A stretch of DNA of 53,528 bases from Acidobacteriota bacterium. GTDB lineage: Bacteria > Acidobacteriota > Terriglobia > Bryobacterales > Bryobacteraceae. Below the pieces are notes generated by a model. It made no database searches. It was not told the origin of the DNA and saw nothing but the letters and a program-made list of their open reading frames with translations. The stretch's first letter is position 1. Each line of letters opens with the position of its first letter. This document shows positions 45,758 through 53,528 of this stretch, in pieces. The position numbers were made by a program, and so were the translations under genes. Location of the stretch: the NCBI GenBank assembly GCA_003223115.1, contig QHXW01000211.1:1-53528 (forward strand), written 5' to 3'.

Positions 45758-46659
45758 GCAGCGCCCTCTGTGCACAAGATCTCTTAAAACGCTTTCGCAA
45801 CGCGCCGGTACTTGACGGCCTGAATCTCGATGTCCCCGAGGCGAGCGTCTTTGGTCTCATCGGACCGAACGGCGCCGGAAAAACCACCACAATCAAGATC
45901 CTCATGAACATCATCAAAGCGACCTCTGGACGCGCCGAGGTGCTCGGCGTCGACTCGCGCCACCTCGGTCCGTCGGACCTCGAGCACATTGGGTACGTGT
46001 CTGAAAACCAGGAGATGCCCGAGTGGACGACAGTAGAGTACTTTCTCGCTTACCTGAAACCCTTCTACCCCACCTGGGACGAAACACGCGCCGAGGAACT
46101 CGTCCGTCAATTCAACCTTCCGCGTGGGCGGAAGCTGCGGCATCTTTCACGTGGCATGTGGATGAAGACGGCGCTGGCCTCCTCGCTGGCCTACCGTCCG
46201 AGCCTGCTGGTGTTGGACGAGCCCTTCGGCGGCCTCGATCCTTTGGTTCGCGAGGACCTGATTGAAGGCCTTTTGGAAAGCGCTGGCGAGACCACCATCC
46301 TCATCTCCTCGCATGACTTGGCCGACATCGAAAGCTTCGCCAGCCACATCGGCTATCTTGACCGTGGACGTTTGCAATTCTCCGAGGAGATGACATCGCT
46401 CACCGCGCGGTTTCGCGAAGTCGAAGTCACCGTCGAGCCGCCCGCGACCCTTCCCGCCGATCGCCAATGGCCTGCCAACTGGCTTCGCCCTGAAGCAACG
46501 CAGGCCTTGGTCCGCTTCGTCGAAACGCGCTTCGATCCGGAGCACACCACCGGCGAGATCCGCCGGCTATTCGGCAGAGTACAGCAAATTTCGGTGAATC
46601 CGATGCCGCTGCGGGCCATCTTCGTAGCGCTCGCGCGGAGCGCATCAAGGGCGGTGTGA
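45754..46659 (+). CDS. ABC transporter ATP-binding protein
   Basis: 301 residues with Walker A GPNGAGKTT (37-45), Q-loop region YVSENQEMPE, signature LSRGM (131-135, replacing LSGGQ), Walker B LLVLDEPFGGLD (151-162) and switch His in ISSHDLADIE. It belongs to the drug/lipid-exporter type of ATPases, with a regulatory C-terminal stretch. Translation is coupled to the GntR gene by a 4-base overlap; the permease starts 7 bases after it. Confidence 0.9.
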   Translation: MSSALCAQDLLKRFRNAPVLDGLNLDVPEASVFGLIGPNGAGKTTTIKILMNIIKATSGRAEVLGVDSRHLGPSDLEHIGYVSENQEMPEWTTVEYFLAYLKPFYPTWDETRAEELVRQFNLPRGRKLRHLSRGMWMKTALASSLAYRPSLLVLDEPFGGLDPLVREDLIEGLLESAGETTILISSHDLADIESFASHIGYLDRGRLQFSEEMTSLTARFREVEVTVEPPATLPADRQWPANWLRPEATQALVRFVETRFDPEHTTGEIRRLFGRVQQISVNPMPLRAIFVALARSASRAV

Positions 46660-46665
46660 AGGAGG

Positions 46666-48102
46666 ATGAACATGCGACAAACTTTGCATATTTTTGGGAA
46701 AGACGTCCGGTATCTCTGGCGCGAAATCTGCCTGGTACTGGCGCTTGATGCGATGTTCGCCTGGATCGAGACGCACTCACCCGACCCATGGTGGGCGGAA
46801 ATGCTTCTGACCGCCGCGGCAGGTTACCTGGTCGCTCGCCTAATCCACGCTGAAGCAATACCTGGCGACCGCCAGTTCTGGATTACGCGGCCATATCGCT
46901 GGAAGAGCCTACTCGGAGCCAAGCTCCTCTTCGTTCTCGTGTTCGTGAATCTGCCTATATTGATTGCTCAGTTGCTCATCCTGATGGTCAACGGATTTTC
47001 TCCCGTGTCTAACTTGCCCGGCCTTCTCTGGTCCCAAGTTCTGATGATAATCGTTGTATCCATTCCCATCGCCGCGCTTGCCGCCGTGACGTCTGGGATC
47101 GTTGCCTTTATCTTTCCGGCGCTGATCCTACTAGCGATCGGGTTTGGCAGTCTGGAAATGATATGGTTCCTGCACCTTCGGCAAGTGCTCGAGTGGCCAG
47201 TCCAGGTCGGATGGGTGCGGGATTCAGTTGCAGTTGTCCTCCTAGTCGCTACCGCGCTTTCCGTGCTCTATATACAGTACAGAAAACGCGGGACGCTCCT
47301 CAGTCGATCGTTAGCGCTTGGAGGAGCCGCACTCGGTGTGGCGGTGTACGTTTATATGCCGTGGTCGTTAGCATTCGCTGTGCAATCGCGGCTGTCGAAG
47401 CAGTCGTTCGATGGCTCATCGCTGCAGATCGGGCTCGATCCGAACGTGATGAAATTCCTCCCGCGGCCCATGCTGAAGCATGTCGAAGTGGATCTTTCCA
47501 TAGCAGTCAGCCGCGTTCCGGACGGCGTCGACCTTGAAGCCGATGCTCTCGCTGTCAGCTTCCAAGGGGCTAATGGCAGGACTTGGAAGTCGGGGGGCTA
47601 TGATCTCTCGACGCCGAACACAAACTCGCGTGGTCGCGGCGTGATCATTGTCCACGGGGCTGGTCTGATGGACTTGTCTTTTTTTAATGAAGAGCGCGCG
47701 AAACCGTTAAACGTTCAGGGCTCACTTTACCTCACTGTGTTCGGCAATCCGCGATCCCGAACCGTTTTGCTGCGAGAAACACCGACGAACGTGATGGACG
47801 GCTTGCAATGTTATACAGATATTTTCGGTGAGGTCCTCTGCCGCTCGGCGCTTCGTTGGCCCGGCCTGGTGGTGGACGTCAAAGTCGGAGGAACGGACAC
47901 CAAGTCCTTCACTCGGTTCATCTCTTATTCCCCATTTCCTGCCGACATGCATTTTAATCCCATTGAAACTGGCCGTGCCCTAGTTTCCACGCAATCCTCC
48001 CGCGAAGTGACATTCATTGCTAAAGAGCCGCTCGCGCATTTCCGTTTGGACTTCCAAGTCCGTGGCGTTAAGCTAGCCGAGTTCGCCGCCGCGGCGAAGT
48101 AA
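46666..48102 (+). CDS. ABC transporter membrane permease
   Basis: 478 residues. Six or so hydrophobic segments occupy residues 15-245 (LLTAAAGYLVARLI, LLFVLVFVNLPILIAQLLIL, VLMIIVVSIPIAALAAV, AFIFPALILLAIGFGSLEMI, VAVVLLVATALSVLYI, ALGVAVYVYMPW). A long soluble C-terminal domain of about 230 residues follows (VEVDLSIAVSRVPDGVDLEA, GSLYLTVFGNPRSRTVLLRE), probably outside the membrane. This shape is found in permeases of GntR-controlled ABC operons. What is moved is unknown. Confidence 0.8.
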   Translation: MNMRQTLHIFGKDVRYLWREICLVLALDAMFAWIETHSPDPWWAEMLLTAAAGYLVARLIHAEAIPGDRQFWITRPYRWKSLLGAKLLFVLVFVNLPILIAQLLILMVNGFSPVSNLPGLLWSQVLMIIVVSIPIAALAAVTSGIVAFIFPALILLAIGFGSLEMIWFLHLRQVLEWPVQVGWVRDSVAVVLLVATALSVLYIQYRKRGTLLSRSLALGGAALGVAVYVYMPWSLAFAVQSRLSKQSFDGSSLQIGLDPNVMKFLPRPMLKHVEVDLSIAVSRVPDGVDLEADALAVSFQGANGRTWKSGGYDLSTPNTNSRGRGVIIVHGAGLMDLSFFNEERAKPLNVQGSLYLTVFGNPRSRTVLLRETPTNVMDGLQCYTDIFGEVLCRSALRWPGLVVDVKVGGTDTKSFTRFISYSPFPADMHFNPIETGRALVSTQSSREVTFIAKEPLAHFRLDFQVRGVKLAEFAAAAK

Positions 48103-48899
48103 CGCGTGACGGAAAACGTCGTTGGAACTCGACCACTAACCGCGCGGGCTGACTCCGGCCGATGGATCCACTCTCAACGAGGCGGGTGAAGTCCAGAGAT
48201 TCGACGTTTCGAGGAGATAAGCTCCTCCTCTCTGTTCCATAGCATTAAGCCGCCCTTGGTGATTATCGTTGTCCCGAAACGGCGTTCGCGGAGAATGAGA
48301 ACGTACGGCCCTGCCTAAGGCTTGATGGACCACAACCGGACTTCCGGCCCGGCGCTCGCAGGCGGTCTGGCAAATCGAGTTCAAATCTTGTTCGGCAGAC
48401 ACGAATTCGGCCGTTTTCGTGTGCCCGCCAGTTCCCCATGCGGAGTCGGCATCCAGGATTCTAGTCGATTGATTCGATTGCGTCGACTCCGTCATGATCT
48501 CCGTCATGATCTCGCGTTGTAGGCCTAATCAGCGTAGACTGACATCAGCCGTGAAGGCTTCCTCTCAATGTCGGAATCTGCTCTCGTTTCTTGCGATCAC
48601 GGTTCTCCTTGCAGGGATAATAATCTGTCCCCCCCATTGGAGGCCACCACGGGTTAGACTTTTGTCTTTCACCTGTTTGGTCGTTTTCTTTTTTCCTACT
48701 CAACGTGAGCTGTCGCGCGTATTCTACGCGAGATGTTTCAGTTCACCTTTTGGATTGTTACCTTCTAACCGCTCCTGATCGTGCGCCGCCTCTAAACCAA
48801 ACCATCGTCTTAGTCTGACTCGGGCAAGCGCGGGCGAATTCGCGCGTGCTTTTGACGCATTTCCTTAACATTCAGAACTAGTCATTAGGAGGCCTTCAT
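48103..48899. other. 800-base gap after the ABC operon
   Basis: No frame with recognisable protein features. A 12-base unit CGTCATGATCTC is repeated twice in tandem near 48491-48514. The strong ribosome site AGGAGG at the right end belongs to the next gene. Confidence 0.45.
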
Positions 48900-49982
48900 A
48901 TGTCACACCGTGAGTTGTCCGATAGCAAGCGTGAATCACAGTTTCCAGAACCTCGCAGGCACAACATAACCGAGAGCGCGCAGAGAGTTGGAAGTGCTTT
49001 GCTGGTGCTCGCCGCATTACCTGTCGTTTCGCTCTTACCGTCCCTCTTGGCGCAACAATCGGCTGCTCCGCACGATCTATCCCCGCACACCGTACGATTT
49101 ATCAACGTAGACAAGAACGTCAATCTGGAGGTGCTCGATTGGGGCGGCTCCGGAAGGCCCTTGGTCTTGTTGGCAGGTCTCGGAGACACCGCTCACGTAT
49201 ATGACAAGTTCGCGCCTAAACTTACTAGCGCGCACCATGTTTACGGCATCACACGCCGCGGATTCGGTGCTTCCAGTGCGCCGGTACCCGGAAACACAAA
49301 CTACACGGCCGACCGACTCGGTGATGACGTGCTGGCGGTATTTGGATCTCTTAAGCTTGACCGCCCGGTGCTGGTGGGGCACTCCATCGCTGGCGAAGAG
49401 TTGAGTTCCGTGGGATCACGGTATCCCGAAAAAATCGCGGGGTTGATCTACCTCGATGCGGGCTATTCGTATGCATACTATGACCGCGTGCGTAGAGATG
49501 GGATGATCGACGCGCCTGAGTTGCGCAAGAAGCTGGAGCAGTTAATACCTGGCACGGGGCCGGAAGATCCCGACCAGGTGGTGGACGACCTGCTGCAGAT
49601 GCTCCCCCAGTTTGAAAAGGCTTTGTGCGAGTTGCAAAAGGACTTGCGAGCGATGCCCGCTCCGCCGACGCCCGTCCTGCCGGTGCTAACTCCCGCTCAG
49701 GCGATCCTCGCCGGACAACAAAAGTACACTGATATTCGTGTCCCTGCGCTTGCCATTTACGCAATTCCCCACGATTTTGGGCAGGCTTTTAGCGACCCAG
49801 CTGCACGAGCAGCCGCTGAAGCCAGAGACTTGGCAAGCTTTGGAGCACAAGCAAAGGCGTTTGAGAGCGGCATGCCGAACGCGCGCGTCGTTCGACTAGC
49901 GCGCGCGAGTCATTTTGTGTTCATATCAAACGAGGCTGATGTGCTACGTGACATACGTGGCTTTCTTGCGAGCCTAAATTAG
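48900..49982 (+). CDS. Membrane-anchored or exported alpha/beta hydrolase
   Basis: 360 residues; AGGAGG lies 8 bases before the ATG. A hydrophobic segment (GSALLVLAALPVVSLLPSLL, residues 31-50) after a polar 30-residue head suggests an uncleaved anchor or long signal. The fold motifs are PLVLLAGLGDTAHVYDKF, HVYGITRRGFGASSAP, PVLVGHSIAGEELSSVG (nucleophile Ser) and RLARASHFVFISNEADVL (His). The middle lid (QLIPGTGPEDPDQVVDDLLQ) is variable. Likely an esterase acting at the envelope; alone, no operon. Confidence 0.82.
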   Translation: MSHRELSDSKRESQFPEPRRHNITESAQRVGSALLVLAALPVVSLLPSLLAQQSAAPHDLSPHTVRFINVDKNVNLEVLDWGGSGRPLVLLAGLGDTAHVYDKFAPKLTSAHHVYGITRRGFGASSAPVPGNTNYTADRLGDDVLAVFGSLKLDRPVLVGHSIAGEELSSVGSRYPEKIAGLIYLDAGYSYAYYDRVRRDGMIDAPELRKKLEQLIPGTGPEDPDQVVDDLLQMLPQFEKALCELQKDLRAMPAPPTPVLPVLTPAQAILAGQQKYTDIRVPALAIYAIPHDFGQAFSDPAARAAAEARDLASFGAQAKAFESGMPNARVVRLARASHFVFISNEADVLRDIRGFLASLN

Positions 49983-51285
49983 TGAGCCTATACACGGCTG
50001 CGGACCGTTATCGACGCGTACTGCGCCCGGAACTCCTGGTCGGGAATGATGCCGCTGCGCCCCGGCGGCGGCATTTTGCTGGCGAAAATTGAAGTCTAGT
50101 TAACGATCAGTCGCCAAGGGTTTACCAATCGCAGTTTCTGGTTGGTTTATGATTGTTGGCGCGCTTGGTCGGGGGTTGGCCGGCCGCAAGCCGACTTATC
50201 GTTCCCTATCCGCAAAGTCCGAAACGCACCTGCCTGGCAAGCATGTTCGCGGTTTCCGAGAATTCCGAACGCGCAGACGTTCGAAACGCGATGAGCCGGA
50301 ACCATTGGCGTTGCCTCAATGGTTGGTCGGAATTGTTAAATGAGTTGATGGACAGGTGGACTTGACCCGCTGTGGTCTTGTGCCCACCGGTTGAAAGACC
50401 CAACGAGGAGGACCTGTGGGATGGCTATGAATGCATATCGACTTGCGCTTCAAGTCCTGTCGGGTTCTGAAGTTGATCCGGTCCACGACGGGATCAGACG
50501 CACACCCACGAGCTCTTTCGTTTGCGGAAGCCGGACGCAACAGGCGAGATCAATCGCCAACGGCGCAGTCATGCGCGTGACTACTACGTCCGTGTCCCAC
50601 GCGCCACGTCATAGAAGCGCTTCGTAGATACTGTGCGACCGTCATGCGTCCATCTATTGATCAGCATCGATCAGCCGCTATTTGAATTCCCGCAGGTAAG
50701 GTAGGGTGGTATTTGCATCCCCTTTCGATCTTGGGGCGAGATGCCATGGGTCGCTTTTATCTTCGGTTCGAACTCGGTCCGGAAGTAGTCTTAATGGTCT
50801 AAGAGCACATGAAAGCACAGCGTGCCCCAGATCAGAATCCGATAACGGACGACATTCGGGTCTTCCACAGCGCGCGTCACCCGGGCATCCGGGGCCGAAA
50901 TCGATCTCTCTGCGGTGCGACTGGAAGAGAAGGCTGATCTCGTCGGGATTGGCTACGCAAGTCCGAACCCCGTAAGGCGGCCAGACGAACTTCTTTGTCT
51001 TTCAGTCTGTACTCGCACCCCCGCGCGATTTTCTCAGCGATGATCGAAAGACCGGCCCACGGGATAGGAAGGGCGTATCCCGTAGGTCCCCCCAGAGTCA
51101 AGCCCGGTATCGCGCCGCGGATGTCGCTAAAGCGGCCCAAGACTGATGCACATCTCCCCAAAGAAATTCGTTATAACGTTTCCCGTAATAAGAGTGGGGG
51201 CGGGAACCTACAGAAGGAGCCATTGTTCCGATTCGTAACCGTTTGTCTGTTGAATCGGTCCTATTATTGGATAAGGAGGATTTCG
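49983..51285. other. 1.3-kb stretch without a recognisable gene
   Basis: Short frames only, on both strands. One minus-strand patch at about 50920-51040 (IAEKIARGCEYRLKDKEVRL) looks protein-like but is not recognised. No tRNA, hairpin terminator or long repeat was seen. Confidence 0.4.
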
Positions 51286-52260
51286 ATGACTCAAACACTC
51301 AGTAAGACAATGAAGGCTGTGGCGATTGATCGGTTTGGTGGAATTGAAACCTTAGAAACTCAGGAGCTTCCCATCCCGGCCGTTGGCGCCGATGAAGTGT
51401 TGGTTCATGTGGAAGCCGCTGGCGTCGGTGTTTGGGATCCCTTTGAACGGGAAGGCGGATTTGCGAAAGAGTTCAATATCAAGCCCGTGTTTCCACTTGT
51501 ATTGGGATCCGATGGCGCCGGCACTGTTGAAGCCGTGGGACCCCAAGTGAAGCGGCTTAAAAAAGGGGACCGCGTTTACGGAATTTCCTTTCTGAATCCG
51601 AAGGGCGGATTTTATGCGCAGTATGCTGTTGTGAAAGAAACCAGTTTAGCGCTCATCCCGGGAAAACTCACCATGCCACAAGCCGCTGCCATGGCCGTTG
51701 ATGCTGTCACGGCTCTTGCAGGTCTTGATACAACGCTGAGCTTAAAAAATGGGGAGTCCCTATTGATCTTTGGCGCCAGCGGCGGCATTGGTCACTTGGC
51801 CGTGCAATTCGCCAAACGCATGGGCGCGCGCGTACTGGCCGTGGCCTCGGGCGATGATGGTGTTGCCTTTGTGCGCGGTCTTGGCGCGGACAAGGTTGTG
51901 GATGGATATAAGGAAGACGTGCTCGCTGCCGCGCGCCAGTTCGCACCCAACGGTCTTGATGCCGTGCTCCTAACGACGGGTGGTGAAGCAGCTGAAAAAT
52001 CTTTAGCCGCTCTACGAACGGGTGGACGCGTCGCCTATCCTAACGGTGTCCAACCCGTTCCCAAAGAACGCGCTGGCATTAAACTCCAAAGCTACGACGG
52101 CGAATATAACCCGCCACCCTTAGACAAGGTCAACCGCCTCATCGACGCCGGTCCGTTCGAAGTCAAAGTCGCCCGAACATTCACTCTAGATCAAGCCGCC
52201 GACGCTCAACGCGCGCTCAATGATCACTACCTAGGCAAGCTCGCATTGATCACGAAGTAA
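51286..52260 (+). CDS. Zinc-independent MDR oxidoreductase (quinone-reductase-like)
   Basis: ATG 51286 follows AAGGAGG at 6 bases; the longer frame to 50995 is non-coding in look. The 324-residue enzyme shows the MDR family: KAVAIDRFGGIETLETQELP, VHVEAAGVGVWDPFEREG, LVLGSDGAGTVEAVGPQVKR, and the NADPH-binding LLIFGASGGIGHLAVQFAKR followed by GADKVVDGYKED. The zinc-binding cysteines of alcohol dehydrogenases are missing, as in quinone oxidoreductases. Codons are richer in A/T at third positions than neighbouring genes, hinting at transfer. Confidence 0.88.
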   Translation: MTQTLSKTMKAVAIDRFGGIETLETQELPIPAVGADEVLVHVEAAGVGVWDPFEREGGFAKEFNIKPVFPLVLGSDGAGTVEAVGPQVKRLKKGDRVYGISFLNPKGGFYAQYAVVKETSLALIPGKLTMPQAAAMAVDAVTALAGLDTTLSLKNGESLLIFGASGGIGHLAVQFAKRMGARVLAVASGDDGVAFVRGLGADKVVDGYKEDVLAAARQFAPNGLDAVLLTTGGEAAEKSLAALRTGGRVAYPNGVQPVPKERAGIKLQSYDGEYNPPPLDKVNRLIDAGPFEVKVARTFTLDQAADAQRALNDHYLGKLALITK

Positions 52261-53528
52261 TCGATAGAAAAATAGAGCAAATCCTGCGGTTTTCGTCGCG
52301 ACGGCCTCCATCCTCGTCGGTCGCCTGCCGATATATCTTGCGGCGCATCGGGCGACGTGCGGCTATTCAGAACTGCTAATTTCGCCTGGCCAGCCGGTAA
52401 CCACTACACCGCCTCCGGCGTTTTGGCGGGCCCTGTGACGATTGGTTTTTGCCATCCCTTGCGCCCCACCGTTCAGCACATCGATCGTGTCCAACCTGAG
52501 AGGGCGAATGGAGAGACCGTGTCCATCCCTAGGTACTGTGCTCCTCGACTGATGCTAGTGGCAGAAAGACCTCCGGACCGAGCTGCGTCACGTCTCGTCC
52601 GTCGGATAGCGTTCGAATGATCGCCAGCCTGAATCGGAAACGACTTAAAACGCCGAACGAGGGATCGAAACCGGAATTCCATTTGAAGTGGATTCGCGAA
52701 TTAGTAACGGGAAACGCATTTGGCTTCGGGAATCGACACGGACGCGTAGTCGCCTGATGGTAGAAGTACCCGCCGCAATGGGTGATCTGGGCTTGCCCAG
52801 GCAAAGGCCGAACAGTTTGTGGATAGCGGTTACAGCCCCGTCCAACAATCCGGATCTGAACGCCCATCTGTTGATTTGATAATTGCACGGGACGAATTGC
52901 CCCCAGCGGTTGCAGAAACCTCGTGCGATCGCTTTTGGCACATCGTCAAGTCCAACAAAGCCCAGTCCAATCTAATGTCAACTCAGCAGCGGGTCGAAAA
53001 GCAATCCTTTCGGCACAGTTGCCAGGCTGTGAGCGGCCAAACTTCCTAGTGACTTCCAGTCAAGTCGTTTATTTCCAACATCGGCTGTCTCCCCAAAAAC
53101 TGCGGCGCGGAAAGCCGGTAGTCGGCTGCGGTCGAAGTCACAGGCTGTTCAATCCGGCACCGCCGGAGGCATGGCTCCAACTCGACATTCTGGACCAACA
53201 GTCCTGGAACTGGCTTCGATGCTTCTCGTTGACGGCGCTCTTTTTCTATGCCACACTTCCATCGATATTCGATGGGAATGGCACGGCAACCTGATCCGGC
53301 TCCCGATTTCCTTCCAGCGTCTGCACCCGCGATGTCCTACCCCGCTTGACACGCGACACCGCTGGATACATACTTCCATAGACATCTAGGAATCATGGGC
53401 GAAGCCAATCCTGACGTGCTGCAGGGCCATCCGAAGTTTAGTTTAGTTAGAGCCGTATGGCCCGACATGGTTCCTGCGATTCGTGTTTGGAAAGACCGGA
53501 ACTAAGGTCCTCTCGCTGCGGGCGGCCC
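52261..53528. other. Right-end stretch without a recognisable gene
   Basis: The longest frames are under 125 residues and show no family motif. A minus-strand frame at 52645-52941 and a plus-strand frame at 52923-53294 are open but unremarkable. The last 130 bases may enter a gene that continues outside the window (plus-strand ANPDVLQGHPKFSLVRAVWP), not identified. Confidence 0.4.

Noticed and set aside
48494-48778. 94-residue frame with a hydrophobic stretch in the gap after the ABC operon
   Set aside because: No ribosome site, irregular composition and no family resemblance; not supported as a gene.

Overview
The window looks like a chromosomal segment from an acidobacterium of the Solibacter/Bryobacter type. 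This is inferred from gene content, not from a marker gene: three Oar-type TonB-dependent receptors with an N-terminal carboxypeptidase-regulatory-like domain, a PSD1/DUF1549-DUF1553 cytochrome protein paired with a DUF1501 protein, a winged-helix/TPR regulator, and many Tat-signal redox or esterase genes in moderately GC-rich DNA. No complete RNA gene was seen. LAYOUT: 1-14.4 kb looks like a carbohydrate-uptake neighbourhood: a secreted glycoside hydrolase, an IclR-type HTH fused to a sugar-binding-type sensor, receptor Oar1 divergent from that regulator, a TPR lipid/periplasm-type protein, receptor Oar2, and a broken class V aminotransferase. 14.7-20.4 kb is a decayed mobile region: two diverged, truncated direct copies of one DDE-transposase IS, and a stretch bounded by a 21-nt direct repeat (16060-16080 and 20349-20369). 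The left repeat is part of the 3' half of a tRNA-Thr(CGU) gene and the right one overlaps the end of a broken tyrosine recombinase, so this looks like a relic integrative element. Its cargo is a PIN-domain pair, a HigB/HigA-like toxin-antitoxin pair, a small membrane protein and a RidA-family gene clipped by the IS. 20.6-25.6 kb is an operon of a third Oar receptor and a TPR protein. 25.6-31.7 kb is a defence cluster edged by IS and response-regulator debris: a metallophosphoesterase, a second toxin-antitoxin pair, and a SPARSA operon (SIR2-APAZ plus short prokaryotic Argonaute). 32.3-36.4 kb is the PSD1-DUF1501 operon. 36.5-45 kb holds a winged-helix/TPR regulator with an in-frame amber codon, alpha/beta hydrolases, a Dps relic, a MOSC protein, an orphan TIR-like protein and a frameshifted NHL-propeller protein. 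45.3-48.1 kb is a YtrA-type GntR/ABC transporter operon with a clear operator. 48.9-52.3 kb has a further hydrolase and an MDR-family oxidoreductase separated by non-coding stretches. HOW IT WORKS TOGETHER: the left third probably captures and cleaves plant or microbial polysaccharide (receptor, hydrolase, sensor). The centre is a defence/mobility hot spot: SPARSA is expected to sense invading DNA through guide-loaded Argonaute and kill by NAD depletion, with addiction modules beside it and an orphan TIR-like gene about 10 kb away. The right third carries stress, membrane and small-molecule enzymes. TWO WINDOW-WIDE PATTERNS: (1) an unusually high number of genes broken by single-base indels or amber codons, which may be genuine decay or partly sequence error; (2) several regulator or toxin operons whose predicted promoters place the transcription start on or next to the start codon, with perfect palindromes over the -10 region.
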